A DNA stretch of 64,000 bases from Hyphomicrobium denitrificans 1NES1 (lineage in GTDB: Bacteria > Pseudomonadota > Alphaproteobacteria > Rhizobiales > Hyphomicrobiaceae): NCBI RefSeq assembly GCF_000230975.2, contig NC_021172.1, forward strand, positions 1,736,001 to 1,800,000, read 5' to 3'. This document shows positions 16,730 to 26,489 of this stretch, one piece after another; within the stretch, counting starts at the first letter, position 1, and each line of letters opens with the position of its first letter. Position numbers and translations under genes: made by a program. The notes below the pieces were generated by a model. That model did not search any database and was not told the origin of the DNA. It was given only the letters and a program-made list of their open reading frames with translations.

Positions 16730-18616
16730 ATGCTCGACGCAATGAGACGCGGCGCCCAAACACCGGTCGCCAAGCTGCTGTTCGCAATACTCTGTGTAAG
16801 CTTCGGTATCTGGGGCGTGGCCGACGTGTTTCGCGGCTGGGGGCGCGGCTCGGTTGCCAAGGTCGGCAGCACGGACATTACCGCGGAAGAATTTCGCCGC
16901 TCCTATCAGGACGAGCTCGATCGTATTTCGCGCCAGTCAAAGCAGCGCCTGAGCGCCGAGCAGGGCCACACCTTCGGACTCGATCGTCAGGTTCTTGCTC
17001 AGATGATCGCCGGGGCCGCGATTGAAGCGCATGCCGACCAGTTGGGCCTGGCAATCTCCGACAAAACGCTCGCCGAAGGGATTCAGTCCGACCCGAATTT
17101 CCAAACGGACGGCAAATTCAACAGGCAGGGCTTCGAAGGTCTGTTGCAACAGATCGGTCTTACCGAGCAGGGCTTCCTACAGCTTCGCCGCAAGGATGAA
17201 CTGAGGGGCGCGATCGTCGGCGCCCTTCTCAAAAGCCAGATCGTCCCGAAGCCGCTCTTCGATCTGATGCATGCGTACAATCAGGAAAAGCGCGTCCTCG
17301 AGTGGATCAAGATCGACCCCGAGGCGGTTACCGTCGCGGAGCCTGACGAGGCGGCCCTCAAGAAGCGCTATGAGGACAATAAAGCCAAGTACATGACACC
17401 GGAATACCGCAAGGTTCAGGTGCTGATGCTGACGGCGGATGATCTCAAGAAAAACATCGACATCAGCGACGATGAGATCGCCAAGGCCTATGACGACAAC
17501 AAGGATAGCTACAACACTCCCGAGCAGCGGCGTGTGCAGCAAATCGCGTTCAAGGATAAGGCGACGGCCGAGGCGGCGCTTAAAGCTCTGCGCGACGGCA
17601 CGAAGAGTTTCGCCGATGTCGCGAAGGAAGCGGGTGCCAAGGACACCGACGTCGATCTCGGCCTCATTACCAAAAAGGCGCTGATCGATCCGAAAGTCGC
17701 CGACGTCGCGTTCTCGCTCGAGAAAGACAAGTATTCCGATGTCATCGAGGGACGTTTCGCGACGGTGATCGTGCGCGTCACGCAGATCGAGCCCGGGACC
17801 ACGCACACGCTCGCAGACGTCAAGGACCAGGTACGAGAGAAGCTTGCGACCGACAAAGCCCACGGCGATCTGCAGAGCAAACGCGACGATGTCGAGGATG
17901 CCCGTCTGGCCGGCAAGACGCTCAAGGAAATCGCCGATCAGTTAAAGCTCAGCTTCAAGGAGATCCCGGCGACCGACGCGACTGGCCTCGGACCCGATGG
18001 CAAACCCGTCATGGAAACTCCCGATGTTCGCAAAATAGCGGCCCGTGCGTTTGCTCCCGACACCAGCGACGATTCTGCAATCGAGCTCTCGAATGACGGT
18101 TACGCGTGGGTGAACGTCTTGTCGACGGACGCGCCGAAACAGAAAACCTATGATGAGGTCAAGGACGAGGTGAAGAAGGACTACATGTCTTCCGAGCATC
18201 ACCGCCTGATCGACGAGCTTGCAAAAAAGATGGCCGACAAGGTCAACGCCGGCGAGGCTATGACCTCTCTCGAAACTGAAGCCAAAAACAAGGTCGAAAA
18301 GACGGAGCCGATCACACGCAAGACGATTCCCCAGAGCATCACCCAGTCGATGGTGACACAGGCATTTGGGCTGCCGAAAGGAAAGGCAGGACATGGCCCG
18401 TCGAGCGATAACACGGCCGAAATCGTATTCCGCGTCGCCGACATCATTTCCGCTGCCGCACCGTCGTTGACGGAAACCGATGAGCTGACGCGCCAGCTTC
18501 AGGAAGAACTCGCCAATCAATCGCTGACCGAATACACCGAAGCATTGAAAAAACGCTACGGCGCATCGGTCAATCAGGTCGAGTTCAACTCGGCTGTCGG
18601 CGTCAGCCAAGAGTAG
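16730..18616 (+). CDS. ppiD: Peptidyl-prolyl isomerase D-like periplasmic foldase
   Basis: A 628-residue protein anchored by one N-terminal membrane helix (LLFAILCVSFGIWGVADVF), with a SurA_N-like domain (residues about 35-170, including KVGSTDITAEEFRR) and a parvulin-type PPIase region (around YNTPEQRRVQQIAFKD to VFSLEKDKYSDVIEG), then a long helical C-terminal part. This is the PpiD layout: a chaperone at the Sec translocon exit that helps secreted and outer-membrane proteins fold. It is six bases upstream of trpE, so the two probably share a transcript. Firm family call. Confidence 0.9.
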   Translation: MLDAMRRGAQTPVAKLLFAILCVSFGIWGVADVFRGWGRGSVAKVGSTDITAEEFRRSYQDELDRISRQSKQRLSAEQGHTFGLDRQVLAQMIAGAAIEAHADQLGLAISDKTLAEGIQSDPNFQTDGKFNRQGFEGLLQQIGLTEQGFLQLRRKDELRGAIVGALLKSQIVPKPLFDLMHAYNQEKRVLEWIKIDPEAVTVAEPDEAALKKRYEDNKAKYMTPEYRKVQVLMLTADDLKKNIDISDDEIAKAYDDNKDSYNTPEQRRVQQIAFKDKATAEAALKALRDGTKSFADVAKEAGAKDTDVDLGLITKKALIDPKVADVAFSLEKDKYSDVIEGRFATVIVRVTQIEPGTTHTLADVKDQVREKLATDKAHGDLQSKRDDVEDARLAGKTLKEIADQLKLSFKEIPATDATGLGPDGKPVMETPDVRKIAARAFAPDTSDDSAIELSNDGYAWVNVLSTDAPKQKTYDEVKDEVKKDYMSSEHHRLIDELAKKMADKVNAGEAMTSLETEAKNKVEKTEPITRKTIPQSITQSMVTQAFGLPKGKAGHGPSSDNTAEIVFRVADIISAAAPSLTETDELTRQLQEELANQSLTEYTEALKKRYGASVNQVEFNSAVGVSQE

Positions 18617-18621
18617 GAGAG

Positions 18622-20226
18622 GTGACCGTATTGTCGTCAGCGCCGTCGCCGAACGACGCAAGGTCCGTGTCCGGCGCCGAAGTTTTTCCAAGCCGCAGCG
18701 ATTTTGCGAGAGCTTACGAAAACGACACCGCGCAGGTCGTCTGGACGCGCCTCGTCGCCGATCTCGAAACGCCGGTTTCGGCGTATTTGAAGCTTTGCGA
18801 TCGCCGCCCGATGAGCTTTCTGCTGGAATCGATCGAGGGCGGATCGGCGCGCGGACGCTACTCCGTCATCGGTTTCTCGCCCGATCTCGTCTGGCATGCC
18901 GACGGCAGCACGGCCAGCATCAACCGGACGCCGATGACCGACCCGGCCGCGTTCGTCCGCGATGATCAGCCGACCCTGCAATCGCTGCGCCGGCTGCTCG
19001 CGGAGAGCACCATCGCGCTGCCCGAGGCGCTGCCGCCGATGGCGGCCGGCATCTTCGGCTACATGGGCTATGACACCGTCCGTCTGATCGAGCAGCTACC
19101 CGAGATGACACCCGACGCACTCGGTGTCCCCGATGCGATCCTCATCCGTCCGACATTGATGCTGATCTTCGACAACGTGAAGGACGAGATGACGCTCGTG
19201 ACGCCGGCTCGCCCAGCCCCCGGCGTCTCGGCCGACGACGCTTACGCCAGCGCCATCGCGCGTCTGCAGGCTGCAATCGAAAGCCTCGACGTGCCGCTGC
19301 AGCATGGATCGTCCGTGGCCGCCGCAACGGCAACGCTCCCAGAGCCGCAGTCGAACACGTCTGCCCCTGAGTACATGGCGATGGTCGCGAAGGCGAAGGA
19401 GTACATCAAGGCTGGAGACATCTTCCAGGTCGTGCTCTCGCAACGCTTCTCGGCACCGTTCGCACTACCGTCATTTGCGCTCTACCGAGCGCTTAGACGA
19501 CTCAATCCGTCGCCGTTCCTGTTCCATCTCGATTTCGGCTCGTTCCAGCTCGTCGGCTCGTCGCCTGAAATTCTCGTGCGCGTCCGCGATGGTGTCGTCA
19601 CGATCCGCCCGATCGCCGGCACGGCCCGGCGCGGCGCCAACGAAGCCGAGGACAAGGCGCTGGCCACGGCACTCCTCGCCGACCCGAAGGAACGCTCGGA
19701 ACATCTGATGCTGCTTGACCTTGGCCGCAACGACGTCGGCCGCGTCGCGACGCCTGGCACCGTCACGGTGACCGATCAATTCGTCATCGAACGCTATAGC
19801 CACGTCATGCACATCGTCTCGAACGTCATCGGGACGCTGGACGGAGAAAATCACGACGCGATCGATGCACTGATGGGCGGCTTTCCGGCTGGCACCGTAT
19901 CCGGAGCGCCGAAAGTCCGCGCCATGGAAATCATTGCCGAGCTTGAGAAGGCTAAGCGCGGGCCCTACGCCGGATGCGTCGGATATTTTTCGGCCGGCGG
20001 CGAGATGGACACCTGCATCGTGCTCAGAACCGCCATCCTGAAGGACGGCATGATCCATGTGCAATCGGGCGCAGGCATCGTTCACGACAGCATTCCCGAG
20101 AACGAGCAGCAGGAATGCATCAATAAGGCGAAAGCGATCGTGAGGGCTGCAGAAGAGGCCGTACGCTTTGCATCGAAGGGAACTGTGACGCCCGGCTCAG
20201 GCGGCAATGGCGGTGCATTCGGCTGA
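18622..20226 (+). CDS. trpE: Anthranilate synthase component I
   Basis: A 534-residue enzyme using chorismate and ammonia from TrpG to form anthranilate in tryptophan synthesis. Visible are the feedback-binding LLESIEGG near the N-terminus, IFGYMGYDTVRLIE, IKAGDIFQVVLSQRF, NPSPFLFHLDFG, SPEILVRV, IRPIAGTARRG, LLDLGRNDVGRV, FPAGTVSGAPKVRAME and the late GAGIVHDS. Start is GTG at 18622, six bases behind ppiD. It is separated from trpGDC by two unrelated genes, unlike the fused TrpEG of many Rhizobiales. Confidence 0.97.
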   Translation: MTVLSSAPSPNDARSVSGAEVFPSRSDFARAYENDTAQVVWTRLVADLETPVSAYLKLCDRRPMSFLLESIEGGSARGRYSVIGFSPDLVWHADGSTASINRTPMTDPAAFVRDDQPTLQSLRRLLAESTIALPEALPPMAAGIFGYMGYDTVRLIEQLPEMTPDALGVPDAILIRPTLMLIFDNVKDEMTLVTPARPAPGVSADDAYASAIARLQAAIESLDVPLQHGSSVAAATATLPEPQSNTSAPEYMAMVAKAKEYIKAGDIFQVVLSQRFSAPFALPSFALYRALRRLNPSPFLFHLDFGSFQLVGSSPEILVRVRDGVVTIRPIAGTARRGANEAEDKALATALLADPKERSEHLMLLDLGRNDVGRVATPGTVTVTDQFVIERYSHVMHIVSNVIGTLDGENHDAIDALMGGFPAGTVSGAPKVRAMEIIAELEKAKRGPYAGCVGYFSAGGEMDTCIVLRTAILKDGMIHVQSGAGIVHDSIPENEQQECINKAKAIVRAAEEAVRFASKGTVTPGSGGNGGAFG

Positions 20227-20315
20227 ATTGCAGAGCCTCCATTCTCCACTCCATGGCCGAGTTCGACCCGGCTATCCAGAGCGCGCGTGGAGCTTCAGAA
20301 TATGTGACCCTGGAT

Positions 20316-20334
20316 GGCCGCCTCAGGGGCGGCC
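20316..20334. other. GC hairpin after trpE
   Basis: GGCCGCC and GGCGGCC form a perfect 7-bp stem around a five-base loop, 90 bases beyond the trpE stop and between convergent genes. No T tract follows, so it may be a transcript end or an mRNA-stabilising stem. Confidence 0.4.
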
Positions 20335-20386
20335 ACGACTGAATTGCAAACAGGTACGATCATCTCGTAGGCACGCTTTTTCGCAT

Positions 20387-20791
20387 TCAGGTCTTCTTAG
20401 GCTGCAGCTGTTGTTGTCTCCGCCACCGCTTCGCCCACGCGCGCCGCCATGGCGACCACCGCGGTCGCCATATCAAGCTGACGACGCTGTGCCAGACGGC
20501 ATAGAGCATAAACCAGAACAGCACGCGGACCGGCACAACCCCCAGCGCAAAAATCCAGCGTTGCACACGCTTCGATGCCGCAGATCCATATTTTCGCGTT
20601 CGCACCCGAACCCAGGCGCGCACCTTCTCCTGTCCGAGCATGCGCTCGGCGATGCGCAGTGCAACGAACGCTATGACGACAAGAGGAAGCACAAGCCACA
20701 GCAAGATCCAAAGAACTTGCGTGACGATCCAGAGGATGATGCTGGCCAGAACCCCAATGAGCCAGAGGAAAGGTGCGAGCACGTAGTCCAT
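20387..20791 (-). CDS. Integral membrane protein, unknown
   Basis: A 134-residue protein with two long, tryptophan-rich hydrophobic blocks (residues about 7-45 and 84-108) and a very basic C-terminus (WRPRWSPWRRAWAKRWRR). A connecting arginine-rich stretch lies between the blocks. No family recognised. It is convergent with trpE and divergent from sixA. Confidence 0.6.
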   Translation of the reverse strand: MDYVLAPFLWLIGVLASIILWIVTQVLWILLWLVLPLVVIAFVALRIAERMLGQEKVRAWVRVRTRKYGSAASKRVQRWIFALGVVPVRVLFWFMLYAVWHSVVSLIWRPRWSPWRRAWAKRWRRQQQLQPKKT

Positions 20792-20901
20792 CCGTCACGA
20801 GCCTTTCATTGCGGCGGTGCGAACTTTGCCCTACCGCTTAACGGCACCGGCGGCGTGCTATAGACTTGCGCCGCCATCCGCAACGCCAGCTCCGAATCAG
20901 A

Positions 20902-21420
20902 ATGCTTTCTCTTGCACTTCTCCGTCACGCAAAATCGAGCTGGGAAGCCAGCCATCTTGACGATTTCGACCGGCCGCTGAACGCGCGCGGCCGTGCGGCC
21001 GCGCCGATAATGGGGGAAACTCTTCGAAGTTTCCCGTTCGTACCTGAGATCATTCTCTGTTCGCCGGCGAAACGCACACGCGAGACGTTGCATCTCATCG
21101 AACCAAGCTTCGGACACCCGCATGGACATGTCCTGTTTGAAGACCAGTTGTATCTAACGAGCGCCGATACGCTCCTTGAGCGCCTACGTCACGTTTCCGC
21201 AACCGCCAAAACGGTCCTGATGATCGGACACAACCCGGGCCTCCACGAGCTTGCGTTGATGCTGACGGGACGCGGCGACGCGAAATCGATATCGCGGCTC
21301 GAAGACAAATTTCCGACCGCTGCATTGGCCATCCTGACCTTTCCGGAAACGGCTTGGCGCGACGTCGGCCCCTCCTCCGGGCGTCTTGAGGGGTTCATCA
21401 CGCCGCGCGACCGTAGCTGA
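20902..21420 (+). CDS. sixA: SixA-like phosphohistidine phosphatase
   Basis: A 172-residue member of the histidine phosphatase (phosphoglycerate mutase-like) superfamily. The catalytic RHAKS motif at residues 7-11, the second histidine in MIGHNPG and the substrate-loop arginines in SPAKRTRET match SixA, which dephosphorylates phosphohistidine in phosphorelay or nitrogen-PTS proteins. ATG at 20902 is preferred over an upstream start at 20866 because LSLALLRHAKSS is the family N-terminus. It is a single gene before trpG. Confidence 0.88.
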   Translation: MLSLALLRHAKSSWEASHLDDFDRPLNARGRAAAPIMGETLRSFPFVPEIILCSPAKRTRETLHLIEPSFGHPHGHVLFEDQLYLTSADTLLERLRHVSATAKTVLMIGHNPGLHELALMLTGRGDAKSISRLEDKFPTAALAILTFPETAWRDVGPSSGRLEGFITPRDRS

Positions 21421-21542
21421 ACCTCATTTGAATGGCGCTTTAGGACGACCATATTCTTCTGTCGCGCCCCGCCACCGGTCTGCTAGATAGGTCGGAAATC
21501 CGGCTCGGGCTGCACGAAGCCATCCTGCGCAAAAAGGCCAAC

Positions 21543-22139
21543 ATGCTGATTCTGATCGATAACTACGACAGCTTTACCTACAATCTCGTCCACTACCTGG
21601 GCGAGCTTGGCGCCGAAAGCGTCGTAATTCGCAACGACAAGGTCTCAGCCGAAGAGGTTCTCGAAAAGAAACCGCAGGCGATCGTCTTGTCGCCAGGACC
21701 TTGCACGCCGAACGAGGCAGGTGTTTGTCTCGACCTCATCAAAAAAGCCGGTCCGAAGATCCCGCTGCTTGGCGTCTGCCTTGGCCATCAGGCCATCGGA
21801 CAAGCCTATGGCGGCAAGGTGGTTCGCGCGCCGGTGCCGATGCATGGCAAGCTTTCAACGATCACCAACACCGGCCAAGGTATCTTCAAGGGCCTGCCGA
21901 AAAAATTCGAGATCACGCGCTACCACTCGCTGATCGTCGATCGCGCGACACTGCCCGATTGTCTCGAAGTGACGGCCGAAACCGACGACGGCCTCATCAT
22001 GGGGTTGCAGCATAAATCGCATCCCGTGCACGGCGTGCAGTTCCATCCCGAGAGCATCGCATCCGAACAGGGTCACGCACTGCTCGCGAACTTCCTTACC
22101 CTCGCAGGCTTTACGCCAAAAAGCCGTAAGGCGGCCTGA
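21543..22139 (+). CDS. trpG: Anthranilate synthase component II (glutamine amidotransferase)
   Basis: A 198-residue class I glutaminase that delivers ammonia to TrpE. Seen are [12 protein letters not shown] at the start, [11 protein letters not shown], the catalytic cysteine in [12 protein letters not shown], and the His-Glu pair in [10 protein letters not shown]. It is the first gene of a tight trpG-trpD-trpC-moaC-moeA run, with a three-base gap to trpD. Similar PabA also exists, but the trpDC context decides. Confidence 0.96.
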   Translation: MLILIDNYDSFTYNLVHYLGELGAESVVIRNDKVSAEEVLEKKPQAIVLSPGPCTPNEAGVCLDLIKKAGPKIPLLGVCLGHQAIGQAYGGKVVRAPVPMHGKLSTITNTGQGIFKGLPKKFEITRYHSLIVDRATLPDCLEVTAETDDGLIMGLQHKSHPVHGVQFHPESIASEQGHALLANFLTLAGFTPKSRKAA

Positions 22140-22142
22140 TCC

Positions 22143-23201
22143 GTGACAACAACGCCCGAGACGACAACGGTTGCAAATCCGGCTCGCGAGCTGAAGCGCC
22201 TGATGAACCGCATCGCGGACGGCGAGACGCTGGGCGACGACGGCATGCAGAACGCCCTCGATCTCCTGATGTCGGGTATCGCGCCGCCCGTTGCGATGGG
22301 TGCCTTCCTGATGGGTCTTCGCCTGCGCGGCGAGACAACAGACGAAATCACCGGCGCCGCCAAATTCATGCGCGGCCGCATGACGACGGTCGATGCACCG
22401 CCCGGAGCGATCGACATCGTCGGCACCGGCGGCGACAGTCGCGGAACATACAATGTGTCGACGGCGGCAGCGCTTGTTGCAGCGGGAGCAGGCGCCGTCG
22501 TCGCAAAGCATGGCAACCGCGCGGTCACATCGCTCTCGGGCGCGTCCGACGTTCTCGCGGCGCTCGGCGTCAAGCTCGACGTTCCACCGGTTGTCGTGTC
22601 GCGCGCGATTGCCGACGCGGGCGTCGGCTTTCTGTGGGCACCGCTTTACCATCCCGCCATGAAAGCCTGGGCGCCGATCCGCGCCGATCTCGGTCTGCGC
22701 ACGATCCTCAATCTGCTCGGACCGCTGTGCAATCCGGCCGAGGTCAAGCGCCAGATCCTCGGCGTCTACGACAGGAAGCTGGTCCAACCGATTGCCGAAG
22801 TCCTGCGCAAGTTAGGCTCAGGGCATGCCTGGATCGTGCACGGCGCCGACGGTATGGACGAATTGACGACGACTGGCGTCACCCACGTCGCCGAGCTGAA
22901 GAACGGTCATATTTACGCGTTTGACCTGACGCCGGAAGATGCGGGCCTCCCCCGCAGCAACATCGCCGCCCTCAAAGGCGGCGATGCGGCAACAAACGCG
23001 GCGGCGATCCGCACCCTTCTGCAGGGCGAACCTGGGCCCTATCGCGACATTGTCCTTTTGAATACCGCCGCGGCATTGATCGTAGCCGGGAAGGCCGATG
23101 GATTGCCGGACGGCATCGAAAAGGCCGCTGCCGCAATCGACAGCGGACGAGCTGCCCAAGCACTCGACCGCCTCGTCGCCGTTACGAACGATACGGTGTG
23201 A
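22143..23201 (+). CDS. trpD: Anthranilate phosphoribosyltransferase
   Basis: A 352-residue enzyme transferring phosphoribose from PRPP to anthranilate. Diagnostic segments are IVGTGGDSRGTYNVST (the PRPP-binding glycine loop, usually GTGGDxxxTFNISTA), KHGNRAVTSLSGASDVL, FLWAPLYHPAM and RTILNLLGPLCNP. The start is GTG at 22143. Between trpG (three bases) and trpC (three bases). Confidence 0.97.
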   Translation: MTTTPETTTVANPARELKRLMNRIADGETLGDDGMQNALDLLMSGIAPPVAMGAFLMGLRLRGETTDEITGAAKFMRGRMTTVDAPPGAIDIVGTGGDSRGTYNVSTAAALVAAGAGAVVAKHGNRAVTSLSGASDVLAALGVKLDVPPVVVSRAIADAGVGFLWAPLYHPAMKAWAPIRADLGLRTILNLLGPLCNPAEVKRQILGVYDRKLVQPIAEVLRKLGSGHAWIVHGADGMDELTTTGVTHVAELKNGHIYAFDLTPEDAGLPRSNIAALKGGDAATNAAAIRTLLQGEPGPYRDIVLLNTAAALIVAGKADGLPDGIEKAAAAIDSGRAAQALDRLVAVTNDTV

Positions 23202-23204
23202 CCG

Positions 23205-24011
23205 ATGGTCGACATCCTCGACAAAATCACCGCCTACAAGCGCGAAGAAGTCGCCCGCGCCAAGACACTGAAACCGCTGCGCATCATCTCCGAGTATGCC
23301 CGCTCCGCGCCGCACGTGCGCTCCTTTACGGGTGCGATCGAAGCGAAACTGAAAGCCAAGAAGCCCGCGCTCATCGCCGAAATTAAAAAGGCATCGCCTT
23401 CAAAAGGGCTGATCCGCGCCGATTTCGATCCGCCGGCCCTCGCCAAGGCTTACGAGGCGGGCGGTGCCGCCTGCCTGTCGATCCTCACAGACCGACCGTC
23501 GTTCCAGGGTGCACCGGATTTCCTGACCGCCGCGCGCGCGGCAACGCACCTGCCCGTACTCCGAAAGGACTTCATGATCGACACCTACCAGGTCGCAGAA
23601 GCGCGCGCCTGGGGCGCCGACTGCATCCTCATCATCCTCGCAGAAATCGACGACGCGACGGCGCACGATCTCGCGTCCGCCGCCAAGGATTGGGGCATGG
23701 ATGCGATCGCGGAAGTGCACAACGCGGAAGAACTCGACCGTGCACTGAAGCTCGATTGCCGCCTCATCGGCATCAACAACCGCAACCTGAAGACGTTCGA
23801 GGTTAAGCTCGAAACAACGGAAGAGCTTGCACCCAAAATTCCGAAGGACCGTATCGTCGTCGGCGAAAGCGGCATCTTTACGCCCGCCGATATCGCGCGG
23901 CTCGCGAAGATCGGCGTCCACACCTATCTCGTCGGCGAAAGCCTGATGCGGCAGGCCGACGTTACGGCAGCGACGAAAACATTGCTCGGCGGCAGCGCAG
24001 CGTCCTCATGA
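23205..24011 (+). CDS. trpC: Indole-3-glycerol phosphate synthase
   Basis: A 268-residue TIM-barrel enzyme closing the indole ring of carboxyphenylaminodeoxyribulose phosphate. Visible are [17 protein letters not shown] (catalytic Lys), [28 protein letters not shown] and [12 protein letters not shown]. The stop overlaps the moaC start by four bases. No PRA isomerase (trpF) fusion is present; trpF, trpA and trpB are not in this window. Confidence 0.97.
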   Translation: MVDILDKITAYKREEVARAKTLKPLRIISEYARSAPHVRSFTGAIEAKLKAKKPALIAEIKKASPSKGLIRADFDPPALAKAYEAGGAACLSILTDRPSFQGAPDFLTAARAATHLPVLRKDFMIDTYQVAEARAWGADCILIILAEIDDATAHDLASAAKDWGMDAIAEVHNAEELDRALKLDCRLIGINNRNLKTFEVKLETTEELAPKIPKDRIVVGESGIFTPADIARLAKIGVHTYLVGESLMRQADVTAATKTLLGGSAASS

Positions 24012-24502
24012 GCAAGCTCTCCCACATCGACGACAAGGGCGAGGCCCGCATGGTCGACGTGTCGGAGAAGGCGACGACTTCCCGCCGCGCCGTCGCCGAA
24101 GGGTTCATCACGATGCAACCCGAAACGCTGGCTCTCGTCGAAACGGGTGAAGCGAAAAAGGGCGACGTGATCGGTGCGGCACGTATCGCCGGCATCATGG
24201 CCGCCAAGAAAACGCACGAACTGATCCCGCTCTGCCATCCGCTCGCGATCACCAAAGCCACGCTCGATTTTGAACTTTCAAAGTCGCCTCCCGGCATCCG
24301 CGTCACGGCCGAGGTCAAAGTCTCGGGTCCCACCGGCGTCGAGATGGAAGCGCTGACGGGCGTATCGGTCGCATGCCTGACACTTTACGACATGCTGAAA
24401 GCGGCCGACAAAACTATGACCATTGAAGACATACGGCTCGTCGAGAAGACGGGCGGCAAATCGGGAACGTTCAAAGCTCCCGCACGATCCAAAGGACGTT
24501 GA
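24008..24502 (+). CDS. moaC: Cyclic pyranopterin monophosphate synthase
   Basis: A 164-residue enzyme of molybdopterin synthesis, acting after MoaA to make cyclic pyranopterin monophosphate from GTP. Motifs: [58 protein letters not shown] and the lysine in [14 protein letters not shown]. It is coupled to trpC by an ATGA overlap and followed by moeA after four bases, a common alphaproteobacterial arrangement. Confidence 0.97.
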   Translation: MSKLSHIDDKGEARMVDVSEKATTSRRAVAEGFITMQPETLALVETGEAKKGDVIGAARIAGIMAAKKTHELIPLCHPLAITKATLDFELSKSPPGIRVTAEVKVSGPTGVEMEALTGVSVACLTLYDMLKAADKTMTIEDIRLVEKTGGKSGTFKAPARSKGR

Positions 24503-24506
24503 CGTC

Positions 24507-25718
24507 ATGGCGCTGCTTCCCGTCGCCGAAGCGCTGAAGCACATTCTCGAAGCTGCAAACACCCTAGAAACAGAAGACGTCGGCCTACGCGATGCTCTCG
24601 GCCGCACGCTCGCACGCGCCGTCGAAGCGCGCGTCGACAATCCGCCCTTCGATGCCTCCGCAATGGACGGGTATTCCGTGCGCGCAGAGGACGTCGCCCA
24701 GGTTCCGGTTACCCTCAAGCTGGTCGGCGAAGCCGGCGCCGGCCAGCCGTTCTCCGGAAAAGTCGCGAAAGGGGAAACTGTCCGCATCTTCACCGGCGCG
24801 GCACTGCCTGACGGCGCCGATGCCGTCGTCATCCAGGAGAAAGTCACGGCGGACGGCACGACCATCACGTTTCGCGAGCGGGCGGATCGCGATGACAACG
24901 TGCGTCCGAAAGGGCAGGACTTTACCAAAGGTTGTTCGTTACTCGAAAAGGGCCGGCGCTTGACGGCGCGCGACATTCTTCTCGCCGCGGCGGCGGGACA
25001 TGGGACGCTGCCTGTCGTTCGCAAGCCTATCGTTGCGCTTCTTTCGACCGGTGATGAACTCGTAGAGCCAGGAACGCCGCTGGCGCGCGGCCAGATCTGG
25101 GCTTCCAATTCGTTCGGCCTCGCAGCCGTCGTCGAAGCAGCGGGCGGCGAGGCGCGCCTGCTCGGCATCGCGCGAGATTCACTCGAGTCCCTGAGTCAGG
25201 CGCTCGACAGCGCCGACGGCGCCGATGTCCTGGTGACGATCGGCGGCGCCTCGGTCGGTGATCACGATCTCGTTCGTCCGGCGCTCGAAAAGTCCGGTGC
25301 CAAGCTCGATTTTTATAAGATCGCGATGCGGCCGGGCAAGCCGCTGTTCTTCGGCGCGCGCTCCATCGGCGGAACGCGGCAACATTGCCTCGGATTGCCG
25401 GGCAACCCAGTCGCGTCTCTCATTTGCTCGCGCGTGTTTCTCGTGCCGCTGATCGCGCGCCTGCTCGGGCGTGACGTTCCACTCGAAGCGATCGACGCCG
25501 TGCTGGGCGATCAGCTTCCGGTGAACGGCCCGCGCGAGCACTACATGCGAGCCCGTCTCGACCTCAGTACGTCACCGCCTCGCGCCATGCCGTTCAAAAA
25601 TCAGGATAGCGGGCTTATCACAGCTCTGCAGCGCGCCGACTGCTTGGTCGTCGTACCCGTAGACGCACCTGCACAACCAGCCGGAACGGCCGTTAAAGTA
25701 CTGAAGCTCGACATCTAA
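24507..25718 (+). CDS. moeA: Molybdopterin molybdenumtransferase
   Basis: A 403-residue enzyme inserting molybdate into adenylylated molybdopterin. Seen are DNPPFDASAMDGYSV, RIFTGAALPDGADAVV, RPKGQDF, VALLSTGDELVEPG, VTIGGASVGDHD and LPGNPVAS. The ATG at 24507 is four bases behind moaC and fits the family; an earlier frame start at 24423 lies in moaC. The molybdoenzyme at 29872 is a possible client. Confidence 0.95.
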   Translation: MALLPVAEALKHILEAANTLETEDVGLRDALGRTLARAVEARVDNPPFDASAMDGYSVRAEDVAQVPVTLKLVGEAGAGQPFSGKVAKGETVRIFTGAALPDGADAVVIQEKVTADGTTITFRERADRDDNVRPKGQDFTKGCSLLEKGRRLTARDILLAAAAGHGTLPVVRKPIVALLSTGDELVEPGTPLARGQIWASNSFGLAAVVEAAGGEARLLGIARDSLESLSQALDSADGADVLVTIGGASVGDHDLVRPALEKSGAKLDFYKIAMRPGKPLFFGARSIGGTRQHCLGLPGNPVASLICSRVFLVPLIARLLGRDVPLEAIDAVLGDQLPVNGPREHYMRARLDLSTSPPRAMPFKNQDSGLITALQRADCLVVVPVDAPAQPAGTAVKVLKLDI

Positions 25719-25765
25719 GAATTGTGCGCAGCGCTTTTACTATGCACAGCACACGATAAATCCGA

Positions 25766-26335
25766 TTAGTCCTTGGCACGCTCGACATAGGAGCCGTCGG
25801 CCGTCATCACGACGACGCGCGTACCGGCGCCGATGTGCGGTGGCACCATCACGCGTGCGCCGTTCGAAAGCTTCGCGGGCTTATAGGACGAGGACGCCGT
25901 CTGGCCCTTGACCACGGGATCGGCCTCGACGATTTCAAGCGTCACGCGCTGCGGCAGCTCGATCGAGATCGGATTACCTTCGTGCAGCGCGACGAGGCAC
26001 GTCATGCCTTCCTGCAGCCACTGCCCTTGATCGCCGACGACGTCCTTGGAGATCGTGATCTGATCGAAGGTCTCGGGGTGCATGAAATTATACCCCATGT
26101 CGTCTTCGTAAAGATAGTTGTAGTCCTTCTCATCGAGATAGGCGCGCTCGACCTGATCGGTCGTCCGGTAGCGCTCGGTAACCTTCACGCCGTCCGCAAT
26201 ACGGCGCATTTCGAGATGCGTGACGGGCGTTCCTTTGCCGGGATGAATATTTTCCGCATGCATCACGACGGCGAGCTTCCCGTCGAGATCGAGCACATTG
26301 CCTTTGCGGACCGAGCTTGCAATAACCTTGACCAC
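25766..26335 (-). CDS. efp: Elongation factor P
   Basis: A 189-residue translation factor with three beta-barrel domains that relieves ribosome stalling at polyproline. Lys34 in HPGKG sits in the tip loop modified by beta-lysylation; the presence of epmA and epmB nearby says the E. coli-type modification is used here. Other family stretches are [11 protein letters not shown] and the C-terminal APPHI-like [13 protein letters not shown]. Convergent with moeA, divergent from epmA. Confidence 0.96.
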   Translation of the reverse strand: MVKVIASSVRKGNVLDLDGKLAVVMHAENIHPGKGTPVTHLEMRRIADGVKVTERYRTTDQVERAYLDEKDYNYLYEDDMGYNFMHPETFDQITISKDVVGDQGQWLQEGMTCLVALHEGNPISIELPQRVTLEIVEADPVVKGQTASSSYKPAKLSNGARVMVPPHIGAGTRVVVMTADGSYVERAKD

Positions 26336-26489
26336 CTAACGTCTCCGTTCTCGAATTCAAAAAAGCCGCGTCCGCCGCATTGGCGGCCGGTCGGCGGCAA
26401 CCCTCCGGGGAATCTGTCGCGTCCTCTTACCTGCTAAGCCTCCCGTCGCCAAGTGCGGCAACGGCACCGCAAAAGCCCATTTTTCAACC